DNA from: Cupriavidus sp. P-10
GTDB taxonomy: Bacteria > Pseudomonadota > Gammaproteobacteria > Burkholderiales > Burkholderiaceae
NCBI RefSeq assembly: GCF_003402535.2
Contig: NZ_AP025174.1
Coordinates: 186,001 to 250,000, forward strand
Reading direction: 5' to 3'
Length of the DNA: 64,000 bases
The notes beneath the pieces were generated by a model, which made no database searches, was not told the origin of the DNA, and worked only from the letters and a program-made list of their open reading frames with translations. The position numbers and the translations under genes were made by a program. Positions 35,578 to 45,327 of the stretch are shown in pieces (within the stretch, counting starts at the first letter, position 1; every line of letters starts with the position of its first letter).

Positions 35578-35930
35578 CGAGCAACGAATAGTGTGAGGGT
35601 CACAGCTATAGCGAATATTGAGATGCTAAGCAGGGGCTGAAGAAAATCATTCGGAAGGCTTTGTGCAAGGCGCATAGCTAATTCATTTTTTCGCCATCTG
35701 AAATAGCAAGCCCCTGCAACTAAGCATGCTGTGGTCGCGCATAGCAGACATAAAATGCGCAGCACGCGCGAGTCGGCTGTGTGCAAGGCTACCTGGTCGA
35801 GTACAACGACCGTAGCCAAAAGTGCTATTGCAGTGCGAACCCACGCGAGGAAAGTTCGTTCGTTTGCCAATGAAAACCGGTAGTCTGGGTCCTCACCGCT
35901 CCACTTATCTTTGTTGATATTTCTATACAT
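35574..35930 (-). CDS. YidH-like DUF202 inner-membrane protein
   Basis: A 118-aa protein with the DUF202/YidH motif DPDYRFSLANERTFLAWVRT (about residues 15-34) and three hydrophobic helices. The start at 35930 (MYRNINKDKW) places the motif at the usual distance. The frame upstream to 36017 lacks a ribosome site. It is the first gene of an overlapping pair with 35272-35577. The pairing of a longer YidH-like and a shorter DUF202 protein is common in bacteria. Function unknown. Confidence 0.82.
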   Translation of the reverse strand: MYRNINKDKWSGEDPDYRFSLANERTFLAWVRTAIALLATVVVLDQVALHTADSRVLRILCLLCATTACLVAGACYFRWRKNELAMRLAQSLPNDFLQPLLSISIFAIAVTLTLFVAR

Positions 35931-36254
35931 TATGCTTACCTGGATTGAGTACGATGCACTGAGTCCAACGTTAAAAAATCCGAGGGACATTGCATCATTC
36001 ATGTGAAAGCTTGGCACGATTGGGACAGTCTCAATCCAGTGCTACAACGATGAACTCGCTATTCACATTGACAGAGTCGCATGTTGAGCAAGGGCTTGGC
36101 CTTCGCGCGAAACAAGTTGGAATGCCCTAAGCCGGTACCTACGGAGCGCCATTCATCGACGGCAACTCAGTCGAGCGCGACATTCTGGCACGCTATACCG
36201 GGAGAAAGTTGTGAACCACTTCACCAGAAGCAAAAGACGATGCCTAATCCGAGA

Positions 36255-37535
36255 TCAGCGTCGAAAGATACAAATGCTCATCTGCACGATTAGTCCAATG
36301 CTCGCCACTCCCGCTGCGCAGACAAAATTCAGTGTGTAGTCTCCCGACGCGTCGCGCAGTACACCCCCAAGCCAACTGCCGAGCCCCGATGCGATGAACC
36401 CCCAGAAGTACACTTCGCCGATTCGCTGCCCTGCCGCCGACGGTGGAAACATCTCCCGCACCGCAACGGCGAAACCAGGAATGTACACGCCGAAACCCAC
36501 GCCGATCACCATGACCGAAATCCCGATGCCAATATAAGTGGTTGATGTGAGTAACATGCAAAGCCCTGTGATCAGGGCGAATCCACTAAAAGCTAACATT
36601 CGATCCGTACCACACCACCTATTTAGTAGGACGAGCCCGAGTCTGAGGGGCAATGTGGACCCTAGCAGCATCGGCATTAGCAATGCCGCATGAACGGTGG
36701 TGAAGCCTCGCTCTTCGCCATATGCGGCCAGATGTCCCAATACCAGAAAGGTAGCAAGGTTGAATAGTGCAATTCCGAAACAATAGCCAACAAAGCGCCA
36801 AGGTGGAGAAGGATTAGCCCGTCCACGTGCCACTGTGAGTTCCCGCTCAGGCGAACGGGCTGGCGGTGCACGCCTAAAGACCAGCGAGGCTGTGGCTATC
36901 AGAGTGCCCGCGACGATCGAAAAACAAGCAAGCGTCGCACGCCAACCGTATGCCTGCGCGCCCAGCCTCAGTAAGAGCGGAGCGATCAACCCGCCAACCC
37001 CTTGGCTGCAAGCTGCAACGGACATTGCAAGCGGCCGATTTTTATCAAACCATAAGCTTACTGCCGCCACGAGCGGTCCAAAGAACGCTCCCTGCGCAAG
37101 TCCACCTACCAGAACGCCATATGCGAGTTGAAGCTGGCCGATAGTCGAGGCGCGGGACGCCAGAAACAGACCAGCGCCAGTCGCTACCGCACCGATCAAC
37201 GAGATTCGGAAAAAGCCGATACGATCGAAGATCCTGCCAAGCATTAGCCCCCCGATACCCGAGCCGACCATCGCCAAGCCATGAACCAGTGCGAGGTCCC
37301 GCGCATCCGCGTGCCAGTCGCTCGCTATTGGCTTCAGCAACACCGGTATTGAGATGATTGCGGAAAAGCTCAGTGAGCCGATTAGTAACGTCAAGAAGAG
37401 TACATGCCAACTATACAAGCACTCTATAGAAGAGTCGGCAGTCGTTATCTGGCGGTACAGTTCAGTTCGTGTGCCTAGACCCGATTCAGTAAGCAAGTCG
37501 CGTACGAGGACCCTGGATTGTTCAACATCATTCAT
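36255..37535 (-). CDS. Major facilitator superfamily transporter
   Basis: A 426-aa protein with twelve predicted transmembrane helices. The MFS loop 2-3 motif appears as GLMLGRIFDRIGFFRIS (about residue 95), and repeats in the second half are near residue 290. It resembles MFS carriers for monocarboxylates or oxalate/formate. A long N-terminal extension (about 40 residues before the first helix) is unusual. No substrate can be assigned. As part of the catabolic block it may import the growth substrate or an intermediate. Confidence 0.88.
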   Translation of the reverse strand: MNDVEQSRVLVRDLLTESGLGTRTELYRQITTADSSIECLYSWHVLFLTLLIGSLSFSAIISIPVLLKPIASDWHADARDLALVHGLAMVGSGIGGLMLGRIFDRIGFFRISLIGAVATGAGLFLASRASTIGQLQLAYGVLVGGLAQGAFFGPLVAAVSLWFDKNRPLAMSVAACSQGVGGLIAPLLLRLGAQAYGWRATLACFSIVAGTLIATASLVFRRAPPARSPERELTVARGRANPSPPWRFVGYCFGIALFNLATFLVLGHLAAYGEERGFTTVHAALLMPMLLGSTLPLRLGLVLLNRWCGTDRMLAFSGFALITGLCMLLTSTTYIGIGISVMVIGVGFGVYIPGFAVAVREMFPPSAAGQRIGEVYFWGFIASGLGSWLGGVLRDASGDYTLNFVCAAGVASIGLIVQMSICIFRR

Positions 37536-37750
37536 CTGGCTCCCTCACCAGTCGTCAGCCGCACCTCTTAATTGGCCAAGCGGGGCCTGCACGTAGATTC
37601 GCCCACTATTCCCTATGTCATGCTGCTCGGCTTGAGACGAGGGAGCGTGCATTGGAGCTGCGTCATCGCGCGTGGTAGCCGACGCGTGGCCGGCAGAATG
37701 TCATCCTGCTGCTGGACACGCGTGCGGCGACTCGAGAAATGAATCACAAG

Positions 37751-39163
37751 TTAATCAACTAATGCTTCTGTCTTTCTCTGGAGTTGAATCAACCGAGCCA
37801 CGGCATTTACTTCCCGTTGCGGATTAATTAACAGCAACCCAATAATACCACCGAACGCTATTAGAATCCCTGAGATGAGGATAGCGGTATGATATCCATC
37901 AATTCCGGATCCATTTTGTTGAACGATGAACCCGAAGACGGAAGGGCAGATAACACCGCTAAGCGATAGCGTACCAACGTAAATTCCGAGAAGCGCTCCG
38001 CGCTGCCGGACCGGAGAAAACTCCGAGATAATTGCTGCGCCCGTCGTGAAAGTAACGAGCACCAGACCGAACCCGAGGCAAATCGTGGCCGTTTGGACAC
38101 CTCCTGGCGCTATCATAGTACTCGCCACGATGAGGCCTCCTGCGATGACGACACTAGCAGAAGCCATCACTCCTCGCGCGATGCGTGTGCTGACCCCTCG
38201 TGCCATTAAAGCTTGTGCGGTCATTGCCTGCGTTGCGAGAAAAAAGATGGCGGTAAGGGACACGCCGAGCATGATACTTGCAGTATGGTCAGCGGAATAT
38301 CCCTGCCCCTTGCGCAGATAGGCGGGCAGCCATGCAGAAACAATCGTGAGAGCCCAGTAGGCGACAAAACCAACGCTGGTCGCACCGATAAAAGTGGGAT
38401 TGAGAAAGAGCTTCCTATACGGAACCTTTAGATCAGTTTCTGCAAACGACGGATTCTGGGTCGACGTGGAGCCACCGGAATACGGACCTTCCTTTCCCAC
38501 AAAAGTCCAAACGAACATCCATATCAACCCGACGAGGCCAACGGTAAGGAATGCAGCGTGCCAGCTATAGTGGCTTACAACCCAAGTGAGTCCAGGCGCC
38601 GCAACTGCTATGCCTGCAAAAGCGCCGATGCTTTGCAACGCTATCGGTAGATTCCGTTCGCCATCTTGAAACCACTTGCCAACAGCATGGTAGGAAAGGC
38701 CAGACGCCGGGCCCTCACCTAAGCCGAGAAGAATTCGGGAAATTAGTATCACTGCGAAAGACGGCGCGAGCCATATGCTGAACTGGCAAATGGACCAGAG
38801 GGCCGCCATCCAGAACAAGATCCACTTCGCCGATCGGTGGTTGGCAAGGAAGCCGACGGTTGCTGCGGAGAACGAGAACAGAAAATAGATGGCTCCTGCC
38901 AGTGTACCGTACTCCGTCGGACTCAACTTGAGTTCGGCCATCAGTGGGACAGCGACCATGCCGAGGACTGCTTTGTCCATCCAATTCACGACCGCAAGGA
39001 GGACCAGCATAATCGTTACAGCCCACGCTCTGGTGATTGACCGCGCTGGTCCCGCTTCACATGGCGCTGAGCCAAGTGGGCTTGGAGTCGTTCTACTGCT
39101 CGCAATTTGGTGAACAAACTTCCCCTGAGGCTCGGGGGCAGTGTTGTGCATTTGAGAACTCAT
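37751..39163 (-). CDS. MFS transporter, anion:cation symporter type
   Basis: A 470-aa protein with twelve predicted helices. NWMDKAVLGMVAVPLMAELK after the first helix and ILLGLGEGPASGLSYHAVGK (about residue 140) are typical of the ACS (hexuronate/phthalate-like) family of carboxylate importers. The start at 39163 (MSSQMHNTAP) has GGAG upstream; the longer frame to 39265 lacks one. It may take up an organic acid for the nearby catabolic enzymes. Confidence 0.88.
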   Translation of the reverse strand: MSSQMHNTAPEPQGKFVHQIASSRTTPSPLGSAPCEAGPARSITRAWAVTIMLVLLAVVNWMDKAVLGMVAVPLMAELKLSPTEYGTLAGAIYFLFSFSAATVGFLANHRSAKWILFWMAALWSICQFSIWLAPSFAVILISRILLGLGEGPASGLSYHAVGKWFQDGERNLPIALQSIGAFAGIAVAAPGLTWVVSHYSWHAAFLTVGLVGLIWMFVWTFVGKEGPYSGGSTSTQNPSFAETDLKVPYRKLFLNPTFIGATSVGFVAYWALTIVSAWLPAYLRKGQGYSADHTASIMLGVSLTAIFFLATQAMTAQALMARGVSTRIARGVMASASVVIAGGLIVASTMIAPGGVQTATICLGFGLVLVTFTTGAAIISEFSPVRQRGALLGIYVGTLSLSGVICPSVFGFIVQQNGSGIDGYHTAILISGILIAFGGIIGLLLINPQREVNAVARLIQLQRKTEALVD

Positions 39164-39813
39164 CGTGTCGCTCCAACTCCGTAGAGAAGCATCAAACAGC
39201 TTTGTCCAGTGCGCTGGCGCCACGCGCAGAACGGCGAAAGGAAACTGGCATACGCACGTGGCCAAGACACCGGGACAGCAGGCGGTTTTGCCGACGTGTC
39301 ACAGGCATCTTCGTGCGTTCGCCTTGAATATAGGCATGCCATGCCCAAGAAGGCCTGATGCACTATGAGTTGGTCGAGCACATGGGCGCGAAGGATTCGG
39401 CCCGAACGGATGTGGCGAGCGGTCGATCGCTTGCATGCAGCGTGGCAGGGGAACGGTGATGTGCTTGATGCATTACGTAGTCTCCAAACATGGTCTAGAC
39501 CCAGTTGTGCCACTGGGTATGCACTTGGTACTTGAGTTGACCGGCTACCCGCGGGTCAGGGGAAAACGCCGGTGACAAAACGATCGTAAACGTCACGCGC
39601 GTTGAGCGTCCCTCGGGATTTGTGATAGCAGCTATGCAAGCTATGCAAAACGGCTCGACGGACAAGTCTCTGGGCCGTATATTTCACCTTTCGACCAAAG
39701 CCGCCTGCGACATCTTGGTAATATTGTGTTTTGGGAGACTTCCCCAAAATTCTCAAAAACTTCATTGTCTATAGGTAAAAGCACCTAATTGAGGAATTTG
39801 GTGAATCGTCTGA
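39164..39813. other. Intergenic, about 650 bases
   Basis: It lies between the divergent MFS and LysR genes. It is AT-rich from 39700 on, as expected for a LysR-controlled promoter region. No gene was recognised. Confidence 0.5.
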
Positions 39814-40785
39814 ATGACGGTATGCAAATATTTTCCGACGCAAACAATAATGCAGAGCGACACAGCCGAAAAATTCAAACTTCCCGCGATCCTTGATCCT
39901 CGATGGGAGCTGTTTGTTAAAGTTGGCGAGCTTCATAGCCTAACAAGGGCAGCCTTGGCGTTGGCAATCCCACAGTCAGCAGTGAGCCGACATATCAGTC
40001 AGCTCGAACTCGAATGCGGTAGCAAGTTGTTTCGGCGGACCGGGCGCGGAGTCATACTGACAGAATTCGGAGAGCATATTTTCCCAAGGATCAAAGAGTT
40101 GATCACGCAGGCGGCACATCTTGCTGATGAAATGCGGACAATTAGCAAAGAGCCTATGGGTGTCGTAAAGATCGGCATACTGCCAGCAATGGTTCCGTCA
40201 TTAGCCGGAAGGCTATTTTCGGACGTCCTTGAAAAATACCCTCATGTACAACTACACCTGGTTGAAGGTTCAAGCGGGCAGCTAGAAGAATGGCTGGCCG
40301 AGGGGCGTGTCGACTGCTCGCTTCTGTTACGAGACGCGACAAGCTTGGCCCGAGGAGAGCTCCTGATTGCGCAGCAAGCGCTGCACCTGGTTTCCCGTCG
40401 CGACAGTATATTCAAGGGCCGATCAAATGTGACGTTCGACGACTTGGAAGGGATTCCGTTGGTCGTGTCAAGTCGGCCACATGCTTTACGTTCCTTGTTG
40501 GACGGCGTGGCACAATCTAAAGGTGTACGGATATTTGTGCAGGCCGAGGCTGATTCAATTCGCCTTCAGCATGCGATTATCAAGCAAGGACGCATATACG
40601 GAATGATGTTCGGAAAATTGGCCGTTGGAGAGTCGACCGAGCTTGAAGCCATACCTATTATTGAACCGACTTTATCGGAAGCAGTGGTATTAGCAAAAGC
40701 GCCGCAACGCCCGGACACACTGGCGACTCGGGAGGTCGCGAAGCGGCTTATTGCGTTGGCGTCTAGCTTACTATCGAATCGGTAG
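39814..40785 (+). CDS. LysR-type transcriptional regulator
   Basis: A 323-aa LysR protein. The winged helix-turn-helix lies near residues 40-85 (HSLTRAALALAIPQSAVSRH, then ISQLELECGSKLFRRTGRGV). The inducer-binding domain starts with GVVKIGILPAMVPSLAGRL (about 116). The start is uncertain: ATG at 39814 or 39850. It is divergent from the MFS/catabolic genes and is the natural candidate activator of the P450 cluster. Confidence 0.9.
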   Translation: MTVCKYFPTQTIMQSDTAEKFKLPAILDPRWELFVKVGELHSLTRAALALAIPQSAVSRHISQLELECGSKLFRRTGRGVILTEFGEHIFPRIKELITQAAHLADEMRTISKEPMGVVKIGILPAMVPSLAGRLFSDVLEKYPHVQLHLVEGSSGQLEEWLAEGRVDCSLLLRDATSLARGELLIAQQALHLVSRRDSIFKGRSNVTFDDLEGIPLVVSSRPHALRSLLDGVAQSKGVRIFVQAEADSIRLQHAIIKQGRIYGMMFGKLAVGESTELEAIPIIEPTLSEAVVLAKAPQRPDTLATREVAKRLIALASSLLSNR

Positions 40786-41318
40786 CCAACGCTGGACCGC
40801 CGAGAACCGCTGTGATTTCCGGCCGTCGACTGCGATGGGAACGTGGGACATCCGCGAAGCAGCCCGGAAATCGTACCTGATCATCGTGTCGTAAGTCGCG
40901 GGGGCGTGCCGTTGCTTGGATACCGCGGTAATCTATATGAACGCGCCCCGTTTGCGCAAGGTTTTCGCTTGTTCAGACACTGACAGGATGGGCTGCAGCT
41001 CTATATTCGGCCTTCTTGCAGCCGGTATCGCCGCTGCTGGCCCCTATGAAATATGCTGACCTGCGCCTCATTCGTACTGCGAGCTCAAGGCTCGTATGAC
41101 CCCACAGGCTTAGCAGGTCCCGGTCCTACCTGACTTGTCCTCACACTCGATTACCCAACGCAACCTTCGACGTTTCACCCTGTAAGAACGCTAATCTCCA
41201 ACGTTGTGCTCACTGCTCAAGCCGGCTTCACGCTGATGTAATCCTTCTGGTACCGCCGGTCATGGGCGCCCGAGTTCGACAGTTAAAAGCGCAAGTCCTT
41301 GATTTTATTGGAGCCGAC
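40786..41318. other. Intergenic, about 530 bases
   Basis: No gene recognised between the LysR gene and the IS1634 element. Confidence 0.5.
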
Positions 41319-43081
41319 TGCAAAACGCTCCACTACAAAAGGGTCAATTGCGCTGTTTTGACTGGCTTGCGAACCCTCAAGGCGGATAGAACCCGAGCCT
41401 GTTCCTGACTGATGGTCGAGAGTCCAGCGACGGATTTGGTCTGGTCGATGACGATGCGGTGGTGCTGAATGCGATTGAGCATGGCAAGCGCGCGCGTGGG
41501 CGACAGCTCGCTGCTGGCGGCCTGCAGGCGCATGCGCATCACCCGATACAGAATCAGTGCCATGAAGCAGATCGCCGCATGCGCGCGGATGCGCTCGGGC
41601 AGGCGGTGATAGACCGGGCCAATCTCGATCTCGGACTTGAGCACACGGAAGCCGCGTTCAATATCGGCCAATGCCTTGTAGCGATCGACGACCTCACGTG
41701 GCGGCAGATCGACGGCATTGGTGACCAGCAGCAGCTTGCCGTCCATCATGCGGGCATGCTGCAAGGCCCGCTCATCGATGTCATAGCAGAAGTGTTCGCT
41801 CTTCAGATCGACCTGGATGATGCGGGCCAAATGGGCCTCGCAGACGGCGTGATAAAACCGTGCGCGGGCGCCACCGTCAGAGAGCTTCTTGCCGCGGCTG
41901 CGACGACCGGTGTCCTGCGCATCAAGCTTGCCCACCCACTGCGCGGCAAGCTGCTCGAGTTCCGCAATCTGCGTATCACGTTGTGCGCCTTTCTCCTGCG
42001 CCACCACCGGATCGTGCGCCACGATCAGGCGTAAGCCGTTCCATGGCACTTCGCCCAGAACTTCTTCACTGGCCGGCAGGCAATGCTGCGCATGGAAGCT
42101 CGCCAAGGACTCGACCACGTCGCTATAGCGACGTCCCGGCACCGCCAGGATGAATTCCAGCGGCGCCCCATCAGGCAAGGTCATCGCCTGCAGTTCGGCC
42201 AGGTTGTCGATCGAGAGCAGTCCGCGATCGGCGACCACGATGACGCGTTTGACGGGGAACCGGCTCAGCACCTTCTCGATGGTTGGCTTGAGCGTGGTGA
42301 CTTCGGCGGTATTGCCGTCAAACACCTCGTGATAGAGCGGTAATCCTTCGGCCGTCTGCACCACGCCCAGCATGAATTGCCGGGCTATGACGCCTTCTTT
42401 GGCCATGCCGTACTGGCGGACATCCTCGTGTTGCTGCGACAGCCCCTCGGCACGAATAGTCGTCATGTCGTAGAACACCACCGACAAGGTCTGATCGACC
42501 AGTGGGCGCAGCAGCCCCGCCAACACGGCGTCGACTTCGGCCTGATGCGTGACCAGCGCGTCCATGGCGCGCAACAGATGCTGATGGTCGACGGCATCGA
42601 TGGACAGCCCTGGCAGGCCGATCGTCTCCAGCCAGCGCAGCACGCCCAGCTTCGATTCCGGATCGCACAGCCGGTTGAAGACCATGATGCGCACGAGCGC
42701 CTCGACATCGATGGCATGGCGGGTGCGCCGGAACACGCGGCGCATGCCATCGAAACCAAGTTCCTGCCACAACTCGGAGAGCGCCCACACGTCGCCGAAC
42801 GCACGGGCCGACTCGAAGGTCACCTCCGGTTCGGCGGCAGCCTCAAGCGCGGGCCGGCCGGTGACGCGCAGCAAGCCGTTGATCACGCCCTCCATGCTGT
42901 CGCCGAGTTGGTCCAGGCGACCGAGGGTGGCAACGGTGCGCTGCTTGGGCTGACCGTTGTCATCGCGATAGGACTCGACCAACTGCACGTAACGGCGAGA
43001 ACCGGAGGAGGTGACCTTGACGAACATGCCGTTACTTTACAGGCAATGAACGCCTTGTCAAATATAGTCGGAACGGTTGCA
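41319..43081 (-). mobile_element. IS1634-family insertion sequence (ends approximate)
   Basis: It contains one intact transposase. Candidate inverted ends are TGCAAaacgcTCC-ACTA at 41319 and, reading inward on the other strand from 43081, TGCAAccgtTCCgACTA. No clear target duplication is visible. It has landed beside an IS110 transposase remnant. Confidence 0.65.
41333..43027 (-). CDS. IS1634-family transposase (IS4 superfamily)
   Basis: A 564-aa DDE transposase. It opens MFVKVTSSGSRRYVQLVESY with RTVATLGRLDQL. The first catalytic Asp is in VVFYDMTTI (about residue 183). The second is in VIVVADRGLLSIDNL (about 264), and the YREK-like signature with the final Glu is DIERGFRVLKSEIEIGPVYH (about 455). 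A C-terminal region (HAAICFMALILYRVMRM) matches IS1634/IS1549 proteins. Full length and uninterrupted, so probably functional. Confidence 0.93.
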   Translation of the reverse strand: MFVKVTSSGSRRYVQLVESYRDDNGQPKQRTVATLGRLDQLGDSMEGVINGLLRVTGRPALEAAAEPEVTFESARAFGDVWALSELWQELGFDGMRRVFRRTRHAIDVEALVRIMVFNRLCDPESKLGVLRWLETIGLPGLSIDAVDHQHLLRAMDALVTHQAEVDAVLAGLLRPLVDQTLSVVFYDMTTIRAEGLSQQHEDVRQYGMAKEGVIARQFMLGVVQTAEGLPLYHEVFDGNTAEVTTLKPTIEKVLSRFPVKRVIVVADRGLLSIDNLAELQAMTLPDGAPLEFILAVPGRRYSDVVESLASFHAQHCLPASEEVLGEVPWNGLRLIVAHDPVVAQEKGAQRDTQIAELEQLAAQWVGKLDAQDTGRRSRGKKLSDGGARARFYHAVCEAHLARIIQVDLKSEHFCYDIDERALQHARMMDGKLLLVTNAVDLPPREVVDRYKALADIERGFRVLKSEIEIGPVYHRLPERIRAHAAICFMALILYRVMRMRLQAASSELSPTRALAMLNRIQHHRIVIDQTKSVAGLSTISQEQARVLSALRVRKPVKTAQLTLL

Positions 43082-43090
43082 AACGTGCCA

Positions 43091-43278
43091 CTACACGAAT
43101 TTGGCAGCCGCTGCCCTGGAAGCCGCGCCAGTATTAGGGGTGACCTTCAGAAATGGGGAAAAACGGGCTCGAACTGTCGAAGTCGGGTGGGCGAGAACCG
43201 CCCATATCATGCGCGCCATCTTGTTTGCCAGCGCAACGACCACGACATTCGGAGGCCGCCGCTTTGTCATTTGTTCGA
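43091..43278 (-). pseudogene. IS110-family transposase, C-terminal remnant
   Basis: The minus strand reads RRPPNVVVVALANKMARMIW followed by AVLAHPTSTVRAR, the conserved 'ALANK-AR--WA-L' helix at the end of IS110 transposases, and stops at 43091. Everything upstream is missing. Confidence 0.7.
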
Positions 43279-43379
43279 GCCGCTAACATACGAAAAAAGC
43301 CGTTGATGGCGAGCCCTAGCCTCAACCATAAACTCTGGATTCCCCGCTATTACCCATGCCGGCCTCGGGCAGATACATG

Positions 43380-43601
43380 GGGCCTATTCGACCCAGAAAT
43401 ACTTCTCGTCCTGCTGCGCATTGACCGCCCGCCGCGGCCAGACAGATCACGCTCTGTCCGTCCGCAACTTAGCCCCTCGGCGTTGCGGTAGCACGCTGCA
43501 GGAGGTGGCGGGGCGGGGATGGCTCGAAGCACCCCGCCGCTGCGTCTGCCCGTAATCGGCCATCTGGGCCAGGTGTCAGCAGATCCGATCCGCTCACTCA
43601 C
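43380..43601 (-). pseudogene. H-NS-like short protein (copy 3, broken)
   Basis: Pieces in shifted frames show ADYGQTQRR, PPPPAACYRNAEG and RRAVNAQQDEKYFWV. These are the same blocks as in the intact copies at 6629-6916 and 47720-47989. Two or more frameshifts destroy the DNA-binding motif. Confidence 0.65.
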
Positions 43602-43652
43602 GGACGACCGTGTCGTCGGCTAGACTGGCGCAAGAAGCAACATGGAGCCACG

Positions 43653-43877
43653 ATGGACCCAGATGACGTGATACGAGATTTCGAGCGACTTGCGCTGGAT
43701 GACGCGACGGAATTGGAGGTCGACGACGCGATTGCCGGCTTGGCGGTGCTGTTGGCCGATCCAGCGATCGCGGGGAAAGAACGGGCCTTGTTGATCCAAG
43801 TGGGCGCGACACTCTACCGGTTGGGCCTGAACGAAAGAGTGGTGGCGGCGTTCAAGAAACGAGGCGACACAGCTTAG
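43653..43877 (+). CDS. Small acidic helical protein
   Basis: A 74-aa protein beginning MDPDDVIRDFERLALDDATE with a repeating leucine pattern and a basic C-terminus (VVAAFKKRGD). GGAG lies seven bases before the ATG. No family is known to me. It sits between H-NS copy 3 and the Bug gene, on the opposite strand to both. Confidence 0.6.
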   Translation: MDPDDVIRDFERLALDDATELEVDDAIAGLAVLLADPAIAGKERALLIQVGATLYRLGLNERVVAAFKKRGDTA

Positions 43878-44063
43878 TGACCATGTCCCCCGCCCCGCCG
43901 CCGCCGTGATGTCCCCGGAGTTGAAGGACAGAGGTGGAATGCGGGAACACCGGAACCAGCATTCCAGGCCGTTCGGCCGCTGCGGGAGCTGGTCATTGGC
44001 CAGCTTGGACGGATTGTCCGCAGCGCAACGCGGCACATCACCTGCCACGTTTCCCTCGCAGTC

Positions 44064-45065
44064 TCAGTCGCCTTTGAAGCCCACGCTCTGAACGATGGGA
44101 GCCCAGTATTCCACCAACCGCCTCTGTTGCTGGGTAACCTCCGTCGGTGTCGAACCGGCCAGCGGCTCGTATCCAATGTTCTGAATCCGACTTCTGACAT
44201 CCGGCATGGCCAAGACCTTGCGCATTGCTGCGTTCCAGCGTGACACCTTCGCTGGCGGGGTACCGGCTGGCGCATAGAGCGAATAGCCCGAACCCACAAC
44301 CAGCGAGGAATACCCCTGCTCGCTGAAGGTTGGAACATCTGGAAGCTGGCTGCTTCGCTGTTTGCCCGACACAGCCAGCACACGGACCTTGTTGGCCCGA
44401 TGCTGCTCTACAAACACGCCGAGCCCATCGACGGCCGAACCGATCTGATTGCCGACCAAGTTGGTCACCATCGCAGGGCCTCCCTGGAACGGCACGATGG
44501 AGATATCGGCTCCCGAACGCCTCGTGAATTCGAATGCAACAAAGTGCAGAGCGGAGCCAAGCCCGGACACGCCGACTGTCGCCACGTTCCGGTCGATTTT
44601 TGCAGCCTTGACGTATTCAGCCAAGTTCCGATATGGCGAGCTTGCGCTAACCGCCAGCCCATAGTTGAGGGCAGCCACTTCGGTGATGGGTGCGAAGTCC
44701 TTGTCGGGGTCATAGCGGAGATTTTTGTAGACAAGGGGCGCAATCACCATCGTGTCGTGTAAGGTCATCAGCACCGTATTCCCGTCTGGTGCCGCCTGCT
44801 TCAACACTTCCGCCGCCACGCGCGTGCTAGCACCGGGGCGGTTCTCCACGATCACAGTCTGTTTTAGCTCGTCCCTGAGCTTTTCCACGAGCACACGTGC
44901 CATGGCGTCAGCGGCCCCACCGGCCGGGAAGGGCACGATAAAGCGAGCCGGCGCCTCAGCGTGGGCAGGCTGCGTTGCGCAAAGGCCCACTGCCAGCCAG
45001 GCGCCTATCCCTGCCAGGCTGCGAATGACACACCGCCGTCCAATTCGATTTGCTTCGCTCAACAT
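44064..45065 (-). CDS. Bug-family (TTT) periplasmic binding protein
   Basis: A 333-aa protein. The signal peptide runs to about residue 35 (SLAGIGAWLAVGLCATQPAHA-E). The Bug signatures follow: FIVPFPAGGAADAMARVLVE (about 42), VIVENRPGASTRVAAEVL (about 72) and PDGNTVLM. A C-terminal lobe includes YSLYAPAGTPPAKVSRWN. These receptors bind carboxylated or amino-acid-like solutes in the periplasm. The start at 45065 (MLSEANRIG) has GGGGAG upstream. It is divergent from the DadA-like gene, so the ligand may be that enzyme's substrate. Confidence 0.92.
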   Translation of the reverse strand: MLSEANRIGRRCVIRSLAGIGAWLAVGLCATQPAHAEAPARFIVPFPAGGAADAMARVLVEKLRDELKQTVIVENRPGASTRVAAEVLKQAAPDGNTVLMTLHDTMVIAPLVYKNLRYDPDKDFAPITEVAALNYGLAVSASSPYRNLAEYVKAAKIDRNVATVGVSGLGSALHFVAFEFTRRSGADISIVPFQGGPAMVTNLVGNQIGSAVDGLGVFVEQHRANKVRVLAVSGKQRSSQLPDVPTFSEQGYSSLVVGSGYSLYAPAGTPPAKVSRWNAAMRKVLAMPDVRSRIQNIGYEPLAGSTPTEVTQQQRRLVEYWAPIVQSVGFKGD

Positions 45066-45327
45066 GTTTGCTCCCCCTATCGGTTGTCTGGATGCTGATT
45101 TGCGGCCACGTGCTGAACTGAGGGGCATCTGCCCGCCGCTCGGCGATCCGGGACGCGTTAGCCAATCTTCGGAGGCAAATGAGGACCTTGTCGAATCACG
45201 ATTACAAATACGCTATCACGAATGCGAAATCGCCAGATCTCGCATTCGCGCGCAATATGGAAGCAAGAGCCGGCGCAGTGTCGACCCTGTCCGGAGCCCT
45301 GCTGCCCAATCCTATTGGCATTCACAT

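Noticed and set aside
39556..39765. 69-codon minus-strand frame
   Set aside because: No ribosome site or family, and it lies in the regulatory gap between divergent genes.
41459..43306. Plus-strand open frames opposite the IS1634 transposase
   Set aside because: Shadows of a clear transposase gene in high-GC sequence.
44752..45327. 192-codon N-terminal extension of the D-amino-acid dehydrogenase
   Set aside because: It is antisense to the Bug gene and reads as low-complexity sequence. The FAD site lies at the normal distance from ATG 45328.
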